Source: Psychrobacter aquimaris
GTDB taxonomy: Bacteria; Pseudomonadota; Gammaproteobacteria; Pseudomonadales; Moraxellaceae
Assembly (NCBI RefSeq): GCF_016107525.1
Contig: NZ_JABASR010000014.1
Span: forward strand, 24,726 to 88,725
Reading direction: 5' to 3'
DNA: 64,000 nucleotides
How positions within the stretch are numbered: the first letter of the stretch is position 1; every line of letters starts with the position of its first letter. Below the pieces are notes generated by a model. The model did not search any database and was not told where the DNA came from. It worked only from the letters and a program-made list of their open reading frames with translations. The position numbers and the translations under genes are program-made. Positions 1 through 9,054 of the stretch are shown here, piece after piece.

Positions 1-87
1 CGTCATGAGCCATGCATTTTTTAATTGACCATTTCCCCGTCTATTTATCAGTGGCAGGCTAGGTGTTTATTACCTATCATTGACAGT

Positions 88-101
88 GAGGACACGCCCT
101 A
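88..101. repeat. isolated terminus resembling the dispersed repeat
   Basis: GAGGACACGCCCTA matches the right end of the repeat elements near 23.7 and 47.2 kb exactly and is again followed by a TA-containing boundary. The sequence before it does not match the element interior, so this is a fragment or a different element sharing the same end. Confidence 0.4.
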
Positions 102-113
102 GTTATATAAAAA

Positions 114-332
114 TTATATCAACCATCTTTTAAAAGCGACTTCCAACAATAACTTGAGTAAGAAGCCTACAAACCCTGCGCCTAATGCTAAGAAGATCCA
201 AAATGTCCCCGCGCGCCCAGCTTGAGATTCTTTAGAAATATCCCACATAATAAAAAACAAGAAGGCGATGAAGATTGGCAATAAAACGTACAGTCCCCAA
301 CTGGTGACGGTACTAGCAGCAATAGCAAACAT
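114..332 (-). CDS. DUF2788 family small membrane protein
   Basis: A 72-residue protein with two hydrophobic segments (about residues 12-30 and 44-64) joined by a short polar loop holding the KESQAGRAGTFW motif. That loop and the following glycine-rich helix resemble the DUF2788 family of small inner-membrane proteins known from Pseudomonas and Moraxellaceae; its role is unknown. The gene stands alone, read away from argS. The family call rests on memory of the family pattern and is moderately sure; that it is a real membrane protein is more certain. Confidence 0.65.
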   Translation of the reverse strand: MFAIAASTVTSWGLYVLLPIFIAFLFFIMWDISKESQAGRAGTFWIFLALGAGFVGFLLKLLLEVAFKRWLI

Positions 333-1048
333 GGCATAATCCTATAAAATAGCAACGCTGCCTCTATTCACCTCTATTATTTTATTGTTCTTCTGATAAT
401 CGTTACCCTCAGAGTGATGTATCGCCATTCATAAAATAAGCGATAATCTATAAAATAAATAAGAAATAAGTAGGCAGCAATACAAACCGTTATTATAACG
501 TGGAAGCGAGCAGGTATAAACTGCTGCTAAGTATGAGGCAACAGTAACGCTACAATTTGCAGGGCTGACTGATCAGTATCAGTTCTAAATCCCAATCTAT
601 TGAGTCCATCTCAATCTTCTTTATAGTGAACGAGAGCACAGACAAGCCTATTAGTATGGCTCGCCCTCAATTCAATCGATTATCCTCTAAATGGTTAAAT
701 TTTGCCAAACTTCGTCAAACAGCTTATTAATATCTCAATATTATTTGTGCTACTTTTCTTATTTGACGGCAATTTATCTCATTTTTATCACCATTTTTAA
801 AATGAGGACACGGCCTAGTCACCTCAATTATTAGTATTAACTGTCATAACCGTAAGATTTTAGTGCTAATTTTGGTGCAAATGGTGCAATACAGGGCAAA
901 GATTGTTATATTTACAGGTTACTTATCTTTTTGTATTATTTTACTCCCTGTAATGTCGGTCGCTATTATAATAGGCAGTTATCGGCTGCTCACATTCGCC
1001 ACATTTTTATACCGTTTTTGTTGTTTATTTAACCGAGTTCAAATCCTT
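333..1048. other. intergenic region upstream of argS
   Basis: About 700 bases without a credible gene. It holds one degenerate copy of the dispersed repeat (about 651-817). An in-frame extension of argS from 863 runs through the last part, but its translation is hydrophobic and unlike ArgRS, so I treat it as non-coding. Promoters for both flanking genes should lie here; I could not pick one confidently. Confidence 0.5.
651..817. repeat. dispersed MITE-like repeat, degenerate copy
   Basis: From TTAGTATGGCTCGCCCTC to GAGGACACGGCCTA this stretch follows the copy at 47246-47421 nearly base for base in its interior (AAATTTTGCCAAAC, ATCTCATTTTTATCACCA). Its ends carry substitutions relative to the TTAGGGC terminus. 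It lacks the 10-bp AAAAATGGCT unit found in the other copies. It lies upstream of argS, where it could affect the promoter. Confidence 0.75.
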
Positions 1049-2878
1049 ATGTCACAAGCCCAAATTGATACACTTGCATCACTATTTAACGATGCGATTC
1101 AAACCCTACAAGCAGATGGTACCCTACCAGCTGACTGGCAAAATAATAGCCAAATCACCCGTACTAAAGACTTAAGCCACGGTGATTTTGCCAGTAATAT
1201 TGCGCTGACAGCTGCCAAAGCTGCCAAGGCCAATCCACGTCAGCTTGCTGAAAAAATTGTCAATGCGCTGCCTGAAAACCAAGACATTCGCCAAGTGGAA
1301 ATCGCAGGTCCAGGTTTTATTAACGTGTTCTTAAATGCGGAAGCCAAGTTTGCGGTATTAGATGATATCTTTGCATTGCAAGATCGCTTTGGTTTAAGCG
1401 ATCAGTTTGACGGGCAAAAAATTCAGGTTGAGTTTGTCTCTGCCAATCCAACGTCAAGTTTGCACGTTGGTCATGGTCGCGGTGCAGCGTTCGGTATGAG
1501 CGTGGCAAACCTGCTTGAAGCGATTGGTTATGATGTCACGCGTGAGTACTATGTCAACGATGCGGGTCGGCAAATGGACATCTTGGCGACCAGTACCTAT
1601 TTGCGTTATCTGGAAACCAATGGCGAGCAAATAATTTTCCCAGTTAATGGCTATCAAGGTGATTATGTCAGTGACATCGCCCAAACGTTAAAAGCGCAAC
1701 ACGGCGATCATTACGTTCATAGCTTTGCAGCAATCGCCAAAGATGTGCCAGCAGATGCTGAGTTTGAGATCAATGCGGACGGCGAAAAAACACTGCTAGC
1801 AGGTGACAAAGAAGCGCATATTGATGGTTTGATTGCCAACAGTAAAGCCTTACTTGGTGAGGGTTATGAGCTGTTTTTAAATGCGGCATTGAGCAGTATT
1901 TTAGCCGATATCAAGGATGACTTAAACGACTTTGGTGTGCGCTACGAGTGCTGGTTTAGCGAACGTTCTATTGATAGCGAGATTGAGCCAGTCTTGCAAA
2001 CCTTAGATGAAAAAGGCTACCTATACGAAAAAGACGGTAATATTTGGTTCAAATCAACCGATTTTGGTGATGAAAAAGACCGTGTGGTGCGCCGTGCCAA
2101 TGGTCAATCTACTTATTTTGCTTCTGATATTGCATATCACAAAAACAAATTTGATCGTGGTTTTGATAAAGTGGTGAATGTTTGGGGTGCTGATCACCAT
2201 GGTTATGTGCCACGCGTAAAAGCCGCTTTATTGGCTCTTGGTATTGATGCTGAGCGTTTAGATGTGGTGCTTGTGCAATTTGTTGCACTATGGCGTGGCA
2301 GTGAAAAAGTACAAATGTCCTCGCGTTCAGGTCAATTTGTCACCCTGCGCGATTTACGTACCGAAGTTGGTAATGATGCAGCGCGTTTTTACTATGTCGC
2401 CCGTAAGCCTGAAGTGCATATTGATTTTGATTTGGAGCTGGCTAAATCACAAAGCAAAGACAATCAAGTGTATTACATTCAGTATGCGCATGCCCGTGTT
2501 TGCCGAGTATTGGAAAAGCTACAGAACAGTGGTCTTGTGGTAGACGATGCAATTGGTTTAGAACATCAAAACTTACTTAGCGCACCAAACGAAGATGAGC
2601 TAATTAAATTATTAGCAGGATATCCAGCGACATTATTGCGTGCCGCGACGGGTTATGAGCCGCATGTATTGACCAATTATCTGAAAGAGTTGGCAGCGCT
2701 ATTTCATGGTTGGTATGACAGCAATCGCATTTTACCAGTGAGCTTGACCTCAGGTGAGACACCAAGCTCGGATGAGATGGACTTGATGCAAGCCCGTTTG
2801 CGTTTGTCCAAAGCAGTACGCCAAGTATTGGCCAATGGTCTTAGTTTATTAGGGTTGTCGGCACCATCTAGCATGTAG
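1049..2878 (+). CDS. argS: arginyl-tRNA synthetase
   Basis: A class I aminoacyl-tRNA synthetase that charges tRNA-Arg with arginine in the cytoplasm, using ATP. The HIGH signature appears as HVGH in SANPTSSLHVGHGRGA, and the KMSK region has the usual relaxed ArgRS form (VQMSSR). The N-terminal Add-1 tRNA-binding domain (about residues 1-90) and the C-terminal DALR-like anticodon domain (about 480-609) are both present. I place the start at the ATG at 1049 (609 aa, MSQAQIDTLASLF) because this matches ArgRS N-termini; an upstream in-frame ATG at 863 would add 62 hydrophobic residues unlike any ArgRS. The ribosome site before 1049 is weak. A SPOR-domain gene follows 102 bases downstream. Confidence 0.96.
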   Translation: MSQAQIDTLASLFNDAIQTLQADGTLPADWQNNSQITRTKDLSHGDFASNIALTAAKAAKANPRQLAEKIVNALPENQDIRQVEIAGPGFINVFLNAEAKFAVLDDIFALQDRFGLSDQFDGQKIQVEFVSANPTSSLHVGHGRGAAFGMSVANLLEAIGYDVTREYYVNDAGRQMDILATSTYLRYLETNGEQIIFPVNGYQGDYVSDIAQTLKAQHGDHYVHSFAAIAKDVPADAEFEINADGEKTLLAGDKEAHIDGLIANSKALLGEGYELFLNAALSSILADIKDDLNDFGVRYECWFSERSIDSEIEPVLQTLDEKGYLYEKDGNIWFKSTDFGDEKDRVVRRANGQSTYFASDIAYHKNKFDRGFDKVVNVWGADHHGYVPRVKAALLALGIDAERLDVVLVQFVALWRGSEKVQMSSRSGQFVTLRDLRTEVGNDAARFYYVARKPEVHIDFDLELAKSQSKDNQVYYIQYAHARVCRVLEKLQNSGLVVDDAIGLEHQNLLSAPNEDELIKLLAGYPATLLRAATGYEPHVLTNYLKELAALFHGWYDSNRILPVSLTSGETPSSDEMDLMQARLRLSKAVRQVLANGLSLLGLSAPSSM

Positions 2879-2980
2879 TTTTTTTCTAGTATATAGTAAC
2901 TTTCTAACATGTAGTATGAGTATAGATGACTGCCAGCCATAATTTGATGATAGTTAGATTCAGTAGGGAGAACCAGATCC

Positions 2981-3796
2981 ATGCTAGCCAAAAAACCTAA
3001 AGGTGCGACTGAAAAACGCAAAACAAGTAGCGTATCCGGCTTATTGTGGATGTTTGTCGGGGCTGTATTGACCCTTATGATAGGGGTCTTCATATACTTG
3101 TCACCATTATTTGACTTCAGTCCCGCTGACAGCACCGCTGGTAATGATCCTGATCGTCAGGTACAGCCACGTGTCGACACTGATACCGATAATGGCGATT
3201 ATGAGTTTTATGATATTTTACCCAATCAAGAGATGGCGACTATTCCTGATGAAGATATTGCTGAAACAGGCAATGATCGTATAGGGGATATCAGTGCCTT
3301 TGAGCCTGATGTGGTGGTGACTCAACCTGAAGATGGCTCAGCCAGTCGCAATGATGATACTGGTAACTTTGGTATCTCTGAAAATACGGTGATTTCGCCC
3401 AGCGGTGGCAATAACGCTGCTACCAGTAATAACGGCGACGACATCGTAATCGTTGAAGAAGACGCGACCTATGATGGATCGACGCCTGCTAGTAGCAATA
3501 GTACTTCTACCAATAATACAGGCGCAGGTAGTGCTAGCGTTCAGGCCGCAAAGCCTGCTGCAACTTACATTTTGCAGATCAATAGCTTCGGTGATGCGGA
3601 TGAGGCAGATCGTCGCCGTGCCCAAGTGCTGATGGCGGGTGTAGACGCTAGAGTGGTTAAGAATACGACGGGCAATGGTTTGCCAATTTATCAGGTTATT
3701 TCTCGCCCGATGAATAATCGCCAAGCAGTAACCACTGCTCAGCAGCGCTTACAAAATAATGGCATTGATTCCATCATCGTTGAACAGCGTCGTTAA
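2981..3796 (+). CDS. SPOR-domain membrane protein (FtsN-like)
   Basis: A bitopic inner-membrane protein of 271 aa: a basic cytoplasmic tail (residues 1-16), one membrane helix (about 20-44), a long acidic Asp/Asn/Ser/Thr-rich periplasmic linker (about 50-190) and a C-terminal SPOR domain (about 192-271, starting YILQINSFGDADEADRRRAQ). SPOR domains bind denuded septal peptidoglycan, so a role at the division site is likely. The topology matches FtsN, and an argS neighbour is usual for this protein in Moraxellaceae. I do not assign ftsN because the essential FtsN activation motif cannot be recognised by eye. The start is supported by GGGAG upstream. Confidence 0.8.
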   Translation: MLAKKPKGATEKRKTSSVSGLLWMFVGAVLTLMIGVFIYLSPLFDFSPADSTAGNDPDRQVQPRVDTDTDNGDYEFYDILPNQEMATIPDEDIAETGNDRIGDISAFEPDVVVTQPEDGSASRNDDTGNFGISENTVISPSGGNNAATSNNGDDIVIVEEDATYDGSTPASSNSTSTNNTGAGSASVQAAKPAATYILQINSFGDADEADRRRAQVLMAGVDARVVKNTTGNGLPIYQVISRPMNNRQAVTTAQQRLQNNGIDSIIVEQRR

Positions 3797-3837
3797 GTTG
3801 CGCTATTTGATAGCAGTTTTAGTTCTTTATTAATAAT

Positions 3838-3868
3838 AAAAAAAGCGTCGCAATGACGTTTTTTTTAT
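3838..3868 (+). terminator. probable terminator after the SPOR gene
   Basis: An A-run, GCGTC-GCAAT-GACG and then eight T residues. The stem is short, but the A and T runs extend it. It overlaps the first codons of a longer reading frame at 3853, which argues for the later start of the next gene. Confidence 0.5.
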
Positions 3869-3942
3869 CTCTAATTTTTAGCAAAGTTATTTTTTCTGTT
3901 GGTTTATTATCTCTCATCAAAAATTTCATAAAGAGCGTGGCT

Positions 3943-5037
3943 ATGACAGTCTCTCATTCAGCAACACCGCCTACTGGCCTCATTAAAGCATTTTTCCAAA
4001 AGTATTTTATTGATGCTTTCACTGGCATGGCGTTAGGGCTATTTGTCACATTGATTGCTGGTTTAATCATCTCGCAAATCGGTGGTTGGTTAGCTTTGCC
4101 CGCATTGGTCGCGGTGGGCAAGCTTGCCTCAGTACTAATGGGTGCAGGTATCGGGGTGGGTATTGCTTATTACCTTAAAGCACCAACACTCGTCATGCTC
4201 AGCTGTTTGGTGGCGGGTATGCTTGGCGCACACTCTGAAGCATTAATGGCAGGGACGTTATTTACGCCCCAAGTAGGCGGACCTGCAACCTTTGCCGCGT
4301 TACCGGGCAATCCTATAGGGGCCTACTTGACCTCGGTATTTGCTTATCGTGCTGGTACTTGGGTCGCTGGCAAAACCAAGCTTGATATTCTATTGATTCC
4401 TTTATTGGTATGCGCGGTAGCATTAGCAGTTTGTGCACTACTGAATCCACCTATCGTCGCTGCTGTCGCTGCCATTGGCCAAGGTATTCAAGCGGCCACT
4501 GAGTTACAGCCCTTGTTAATGGGTATTGTGATTGCAGTGGTGGTGGGTATTTTATTGACATTGCCAACGTCCAGCGCTGCTATTTGTATCGCAATTGGGC
4601 TTGGCGGCGTAGCAGGCGGGGCAGCAGTAGTAGGCTGTGCGGCACACATGATTGGCTTTGCCGTTGCAAGCTTTAAAGACAACGGCGTCAGTGGCGTGAT
4701 ATCTCAAGGTCTGGGCACCAGTATGTTGCAGATTCCTAATGTATTAAAAAAACCGCTGGTGTTGTTGCCTGCTGTGATTGCCAGCGCCGTTGTTGGCCCT
4801 ATTGCGACAGTAGGATTTGGACTGGCATGTACGGCAACGGGTGCAGGCATGGGCACAGCTGGATTGGTCGGCGTATTTGGAGTGATTGAAGCATCACAAG
4901 AAATCATGAGTACGGGTCAATTATGGACAGCGATTATTCTGTTGATGTTTGTATTACCTGCCCTAATTGCAGGTGTAGTCGCTTATGTGATGCGCCGTAT
5001 GGGCTGGCTGGTTGATGGTGATATGAAGCTGCCTTAA
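3943..5037 (+). CDS. PTS-IIC-like integral membrane protein (PTS_EIIC_2 type)
   Basis: A 364-residue, very hydrophobic protein with about nine to ten membrane segments rich in Ala, Gly and Val. The motifs GNPIGAYLTSVFAYRAGTWV and CAAHMIGFAVASFKDNGVSG are typical of the PTS_EIIC_2 family, a distant relative of PTS sugar permeases. No IIA, IIB, HPr or EI gene is nearby, so phosphotransfer-linked transport is not supported here; substrate and mechanism are unknown. The start at 3943 (MTVSHSATPP) is preferred to 3853 because the longer form reads through the terminator-like hairpin just upstream. The gene shares a terminator with tsdA, which converges on it. Confidence 0.75.
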   Translation: MTVSHSATPPTGLIKAFFQKYFIDAFTGMALGLFVTLIAGLIISQIGGWLALPALVAVGKLASVLMGAGIGVGIAYYLKAPTLVMLSCLVAGMLGAHSEALMAGTLFTPQVGGPATFAALPGNPIGAYLTSVFAYRAGTWVAGKTKLDILLIPLLVCAVALAVCALLNPPIVAAVAAIGQGIQAATELQPLLMGIVIAVVVGILLTLPTSSAAICIAIGLGGVAGGAAVVGCAAHMIGFAVASFKDNGVSGVISQGLGTSMLQIPNVLKKPLVLLPAVIASAVVGPIATVGFGLACTATGAGMGTAGLVGVFGVIEASQEIMSTGQLWTAIILLMFVLPALIAGVVAYVMRRMGWLVDGDMKLP

Positions 5038-5080
5038 ATTAAAGATAAAGGACGCAAATTGTCCTAACTATCAATTATGA

Positions 5081-5114
5081 AAAAGCCCAGCTATTTAAAT
5101 AGTTGGGCTTTTTT
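5081..5114. terminator. bidirectional terminator
   Basis: AAAAAGCCCAGCTATTT pairs with AAATAGTTGGGCTTTTTT, giving a long stem with A and T runs on both sides. It serves the PTS-IIC-like gene and the convergent tsdA. Confidence 0.9.
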
Positions 5115-5142
5115 ATTATATAAATTATGAGCTTTTTTTTAA

Positions 5143-6093
5143 TTAACGGCGTACATCTTGAGGGGCATCACCATTTGGCCAATCTTTATCTTTGTTGGCT
5201 TTGATAGGTCGCGGCAGATGGGTAAAGTAAGCGGCAATATCAACTGCTTCTTGGTCACTAAGTGAGTTACCTTGACCAAAGGGCATTTTGCCTTTGATAA
5301 AGGCCGCTGCTGTATAAGTTCGCGCCATACCTGCGCCATCGTTGAAGGATTTGTCTCCAGCTACTGCGGGATAGATATAAGTGCCATCGTCATTATATTG
5401 ACCTTCGCCATTTTCACCATGGCAAACGCTACATTTTTCAGCAAACAGCTTTTTGCCATTGTCCGTATTTGGCTCTAAAGTTTTGTCTACCTTAACAAAA
5501 CCGCGCCCTTCAGGCGAGACACCGTAAGGCAAGCCCTGTGATAGCCAGCTCATATAAGACACCATCGCATTCATATCATCTGAACCCAGATCAAGCGCTT
5601 TGCCATTCATTGAGCGTTCAAAACAGCCGTTGATGCGTTCTTGTATTGAATTAACGCGACCAGCACGTGACCGATAAATAGGATAAATGCCCGGCATACC
5701 ATTCCAAGGCGCCGCGTAGGCCTCTGAGCCATTACCCAAGTGACAGCTGGTACAGTTCAACTGGTTGCCGACATTGTCAGGCAGCTCTTTATAAGTATGA
5801 TTGGCGATTTGTAAGCCGCGACGTACTGCTGCGCCGAACTCATCATCTGGAATAGTAGACTCATCTGGCATGCTGACGGTTAGTTTGGCACTTGGATTTG
5901 AGGCCATTTCGTCTTTAATTTCGGCGGCACGTGCCTCAAGTGATTTAACTCGGGCCAATGCTTCAGCTTCTTCGACACGATCGACAGCCTTGGTGTCTTT
6001 TTCACTACAGCCTGACAGGCTAACCGCACCAATAGCAAAGACAGCAGCCAGTAAAAAGGAGGAAGAGGGTTTAATCCCTAAAAGTGTTTTCAT
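5143..6093 (-). CDS. tsdA: thiosulfate dehydrogenase (tetrathionate-forming), dihaem cytochrome c lipoprotein
   Basis: TsdA oxidises two thiosulfates to tetrathionate in the periplasm, passing electrons to the respiratory chain. The 316-aa protein has a lipoprotein signal (LSGC, Cys29), a predicted coiled coil (about 33-65) and two c-type haem sites, CTSCH (114-118) and CSVCH (221-225). The block RINGCFERSMNGKALD places Cys157 where TsdA enzymes have the unusual axial Cys ligand of the active-site haem; Met270 in KGKMPFGQG is the likely ligand of haem 2. TsdA of Psychrobacter arcticus is a known, studied member. AAGGAT lies seven bases before the ATG. The family is usually soluble, so the lipid anchor with coiled-coil spacer is notable. 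It stands alone. Confidence 0.88.
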   Translation of the reverse strand: MKTLLGIKPSSSFLLAAVFAIGAVSLSGCSEKDTKAVDRVEEAEALARVKSLEARAAEIKDEMASNPSAKLTVSMPDESTIPDDEFGAAVRRGLQIANHTYKELPDNVGNQLNCTSCHLGNGSEAYAAPWNGMPGIYPIYRSRAGRVNSIQERINGCFERSMNGKALDLGSDDMNAMVSYMSWLSQGLPYGVSPEGRGFVKVDKTLEPNTDNGKKLFAEKCSVCHGENGEGQYNDDGTYIYPAVAGDKSFNDGAGMARTYTAAAFIKGKMPFGQGNSLSDQEAVDIAAYFTHLPRPIKANKDKDWPNGDAPQDVRR

Positions 6094-6150
6094 TGGAATA
6101 TCCTTATTATCAAAAATAATATGTAATAATATATTTATGTGATAATTTAA

Positions 6151-6165
6151 CTGTCATGATGACAG
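6151..6165. promoter_or_regulatory. palindrome upstream of tsdA
   Basis: CTGTCAT-G-ATGACAG is a perfect 7-1-7 inverted repeat about 58 bases before the tsdA start, a plausible position for an operator. The regulator is unknown. Confidence 0.4.
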
Positions 6166-6356
6166 AAGCAATCTTAATTTTTGTGCAAAAAATCTGAATG
6201 AGTAATCAATCTGTAAGTTGCTAGAAACATAATTGTACCAAATATTAAATAATTAAAGTATATAAATAGATAAAGTGTTTTGGCTTAAGCTGGACATGGA
6301 TTAATTTCATACGGTAGGAAAAACAGTGTTGAAAAAAAATTCAAATTCTATCGATC

Positions 6357-6398
6357 AAAAAAAGCGCTTAAATATTGATAATATTTAAGCGCTTTTTT
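6357..6398. terminator. terminator of the SDR gene
   Basis: AAAGCGCTTAAATATT-GAT-AATATTTAAGCGCTTT is a perfect 16-bp stem with a 3-base loop and A/T runs on both sides. It lies just past the stop of the SDR gene and upstream of tsdA. Confidence 0.92.
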
Positions 6399-6422
6399 GT
6401 GGGCAAGTATTCTTAAGATACA

Positions 6423-7442
6423 TTACTTTGTCGTGCTTGATTTTTTATGGCGGCGTGGTTTTAGCTTACGAGAGAGCTTATGGACATCGTTCAATATTTG
6501 ACTGTATGTCGATGGAAATACACGCTGTACCGCGTCGATTATCTTGGCATCGTTACCAATTAGGCAGCGTGGTTGATTGGTCGCGGCAGCCTGCAAAATA
6601 ATCCAAGCGGCTTCACTGGCATCAAACTTCAGAAATTTATTAAAGCTTTGAATGGCTTTGGGGCCAGTACGCATGCCAATATCATTAATACTGTCATTAC
6701 CACGGGCACTATTGGCAATATTGGTTTTAATCCCGCCGGGATGAATACAGGTCGCTGACACGCCGCAGCGCTGAATATCTAACTCTTGGCGTAAGCTTTC
6801 GGTAAAACCGCGTACAGCAAATTTACTGGCGTTATACGCAGACTGCGACGGCTGCGCGGTTAAGCCAAACAGACTTGAGATATTAATGATGTGACCATTT
6901 TTAGAAAATTGGCGTGGTTTGCCATCCTTACTAGCACTACTATCACTTGCTACTTCGCTTTGTTTGACACTATTTTTAATCAACGGTAAAAATGCCTTGG
7001 TGCCGTAAACCACGCCCCAAAAATTGATGTCCATCACCCATTCAAGCTCGCTAATGCTACTGCCTTCGACAGTAGAATATAATGCTACGCCTGCATTATT
7101 AAAGATGAAGTTCACTTTACCATGGTCTGCCATGACGCTGTCTGCCCACGCTTCCACGGCTTTATGGTCTGATACATCAAGTACCGTCATGGTCGCTTTG
7201 ATGTCATAACCGACGAGCAATTCTTTGGTCTGTGCCAGTTGCACCGCGTTGATATCAGAGAGTGCAACATGACAACCCATTTGTGCTAAGTGGATCGCCA
7301 GCTCGCGTCCCATACCAGAGCCAGCACCGGTGATAGCGGCGACGTGGTTGCAGTAATAAGGCGCAATATCTTGGTCTTTATTGGTATGAAAAGGTAGGTA
7401 TTGACGCATTGAGGTTGCGATAGAAGTAACATTGTTAAGCAT
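6423..7442 (-). CDS. short-chain dehydrogenase/reductase
   Basis: A 339-residue classical SDR using NAD(P)H. The cofactor motif TGAGSGMG (residues 38-45), the structural NNAG motif, the catalytic Ser in INISSLFG and the YNASK active-site pair are all visible. It is longer than the usual 250-280 aa: an extra N-terminal tail (about 32 aa), a basic C-terminal tail (KLKPRRHKKSSTTK) and a Ser/Lys-rich insert (QSEVASDSSASKDGKPRQ) before the catalytic Ser. The substrate cannot be told from sequence. It stands alone, with AAAGGAC upstream of the ATG and a strong terminator behind it. Confidence 0.88.
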   Translation of the reverse strand: MLNNVTSIATSMRQYLPFHTNKDQDIAPYYCNHVAAITGAGSGMGRELAIHLAQMGCHVALSDINAVQLAQTKELLVGYDIKATMTVLDVSDHKAVEAWADSVMADHGKVNFIFNNAGVALYSTVEGSSISELEWVMDINFWGVVYGTKAFLPLIKNSVKQSEVASDSSASKDGKPRQFSKNGHIINISSLFGLTAQPSQSAYNASKFAVRGFTESLRQELDIQRCGVSATCIHPGGIKTNIANSARGNDSINDIGMRTGPKAIQSFNKFLKFDASEAAWIILQAAATNQPRCLIGNDAKIIDAVQRVFPSTYSQILNDVHKLSRKLKPRRHKKSSTTK

Positions 7443-7580
7443 GATAAACAGTCCTTTGTATCATCAGTGATAGGTGTTGTTAGCACATTTACCTTAGCAT
7501 GCTTTATGGTTTTAGCTGTGAACGATTGATAAACGCAGCTGTCATTTTTAAGTCATTTATAATTCAAGATAGCCAGACAT

Positions 7581-7619
7581 AAAAAAGCGTCTTAGCTTAT
7601 AAAGCCAGACGCTTTTTTT
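7581..7619 (-). terminator. clpX terminator
   Basis: AAAAAAGCGTCT and AGACGCTTTTTTT form an 11-bp stem around a 14-base loop, 45 bases past the clpX stop. Confidence 0.88.
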
Positions 7620-7663
7620 AATAACTCATTAACAACACTGAACGATATTTATCCAGTAATGAA

Positions 7664-8938
7664 TTAAGCAATCTTAGGGATTTTACCTTCATTAATCACT
7701 TCTGCGTCAACCAGTACGGTTTTGGCATTTTCCATCGAAGGTAACTCATACATGGTTTCAAGCAAGGCGTTTTCTACAATAGAACGCAGTCCACGTGCAC
7801 CTGTTTTACGCTCCATGGCTTTTTTGGCAATGGCATCAAGTGCTTCTTGCGTAAAGTTAATCTCAGCACCTTCCATATCAAACAGATACTTGTACTGTTT
7901 CACCAAAGCATTCTTAGGCTCAGTGAGAATCTGTACCAAGGCTTCTTCATCAAGCTCTTGTAGCGCTGCAATGACAGGTAGACGACCAATAAGCTCAGGG
8001 ATAAGGCCAAATTTAATCAAATCTTCTGGTTCAACTTGTTGCAGCAAATCAGAGCTACGACGGCTGTCATCTTTTGAGCTGACATCGGCGTTAAAACCAA
8101 TACCGCCTTTTTCTGTACGCTGCTGAATAACCGCATCCAGACCCGCAAATGCGCCACCAACGATGATTAAAATGTTGCTCGTATCAACTTGGATCAGCTC
8201 TTGCTGTGGATGTTTGCGACCACCGTGTGGCGGTATAGCAGCAACGGTACCTTCGATGAGTTTTAGCAATGCTTGCTGTACGCCTTCGCCTGACACATCA
8301 CGCGTGATAGACGGGTTGTCGCCTTTTTTGCTGATTTTATCAATCTCATCAATATAGATGATACCTTGCTCAGCTTTACTGACATCGTAATCTGATGCTT
8401 GTAATAGCTTTTGTACGATGTTTTCAACATCTTCACCAACATAACCTGCTTCGGTTAAGGTCGTCGCATCCGCCATTGCAAAAGGCACATCAAGCAGACG
8501 CGCCAAGGTTTGCGCCAGTAAGGTTTTACCAGAGCCAGTTGGGCCGATCAGCAAGATATTGCTTTTAGCCAATTCAACCATGGCATCGTCAGCGCCAATC
8601 TTCGCTTTTTTACTGTCTTTGGCTAAGGTTTGGCTAACTTTTAGACGCTTGTAATGGTTATAAACAGCAACGGCTAGGGCTTTTTTGGCGGCGTCTTGTC
8701 CGATAACATATTCGTCAAGCTTGGCACGTAATTCTTTTGGCGTTGGTAGTTTTTTATTGACCCAAGAGGTATCAATTTCACTGTCATCATCGCCATCTTC
8801 AGCGCTGTCAGCGATTAAATCGGTACATAGCTCAATACATTCATTACAGATATTGGCATCGTCAGCGGCAATCAGCTGCTGTACATCGCTTTTGGCTTTG
8901 CCGCAAAACGAGCAATGCGGGGTGTTATCTTCTGCCAT
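7664..8938 (-). CDS. clpX: ATP-dependent unfoldase ClpX
   Basis: ClpX is the hexameric AAA+ unfoldase that feeds tagged substrates to ClpP in the cytosol. The 424-aa protein shows the N-terminal four-Cys zinc domain (CSFC...CNEC), Walker A GPTGSGKT, the pore loop GYVG, Walker B IIYIDEID, the RKH loop (GGRKHP), the IGF loop that docks on ClpP (GGIGFN) and the sensor-2 region [10 protein letters not shown]. Length and order match the family. GGAGTG precedes the ATG. clpP lies 116 bases upstream on the same strand with tig before it, the standard tig-clpP-clpX order; the gaps suggest that separate promoters are possible. Confidence 0.98.
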   Translation of the reverse strand: MAEDNTPHCSFCGKAKSDVQQLIAADDANICNECIELCTDLIADSAEDGDDDSEIDTSWVNKKLPTPKELRAKLDEYVIGQDAAKKALAVAVYNHYKRLKVSQTLAKDSKKAKIGADDAMVELAKSNILLIGPTGSGKTLLAQTLARLLDVPFAMADATTLTEAGYVGEDVENIVQKLLQASDYDVSKAEQGIIYIDEIDKISKKGDNPSITRDVSGEGVQQALLKLIEGTVAAIPPHGGRKHPQQELIQVDTSNILIIVGGAFAGLDAVIQQRTEKGGIGFNADVSSKDDSRRSSDLLQQVEPEDLIKFGLIPELIGRLPVIAALQELDEEALVQILTEPKNALVKQYKYLFDMEGAEINFTQEALDAIAKKAMERKTGARGLRSIVENALLETMYELPSMENAKTVLVDAEVINEGKIPKIA

Positions 8939-9054
8939 ATAAAGGCACTCCTAAAATTTAAAACTTACAAATATTTTGATTTTTTACATCAAAGCCAAAA
9001 CGTATAACGCTCAGGCTTTTGATGCCCATCAAAGCTTTTGCTCTTATGCGGTAA

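Noticed and set aside
863..1048. 62-residue N-terminal extension of ArgRS
   Set aside because: The translation is hydrophobic and unlike any ArgRS, and the normal N-terminus begins at the ATG at 1049.
2704..3135. 143-residue reading frame on the minus strand across the argS end and SPOR start
   Set aside because: It is antisense to two well-supported genes and has no recognisable domain.
3853..3942. Longer start of the PTS-IIC-like protein
   Set aside because: It begins inside a terminator-like A/T-flanked hairpin; the ATG at 3943 gives a usual N-terminus.
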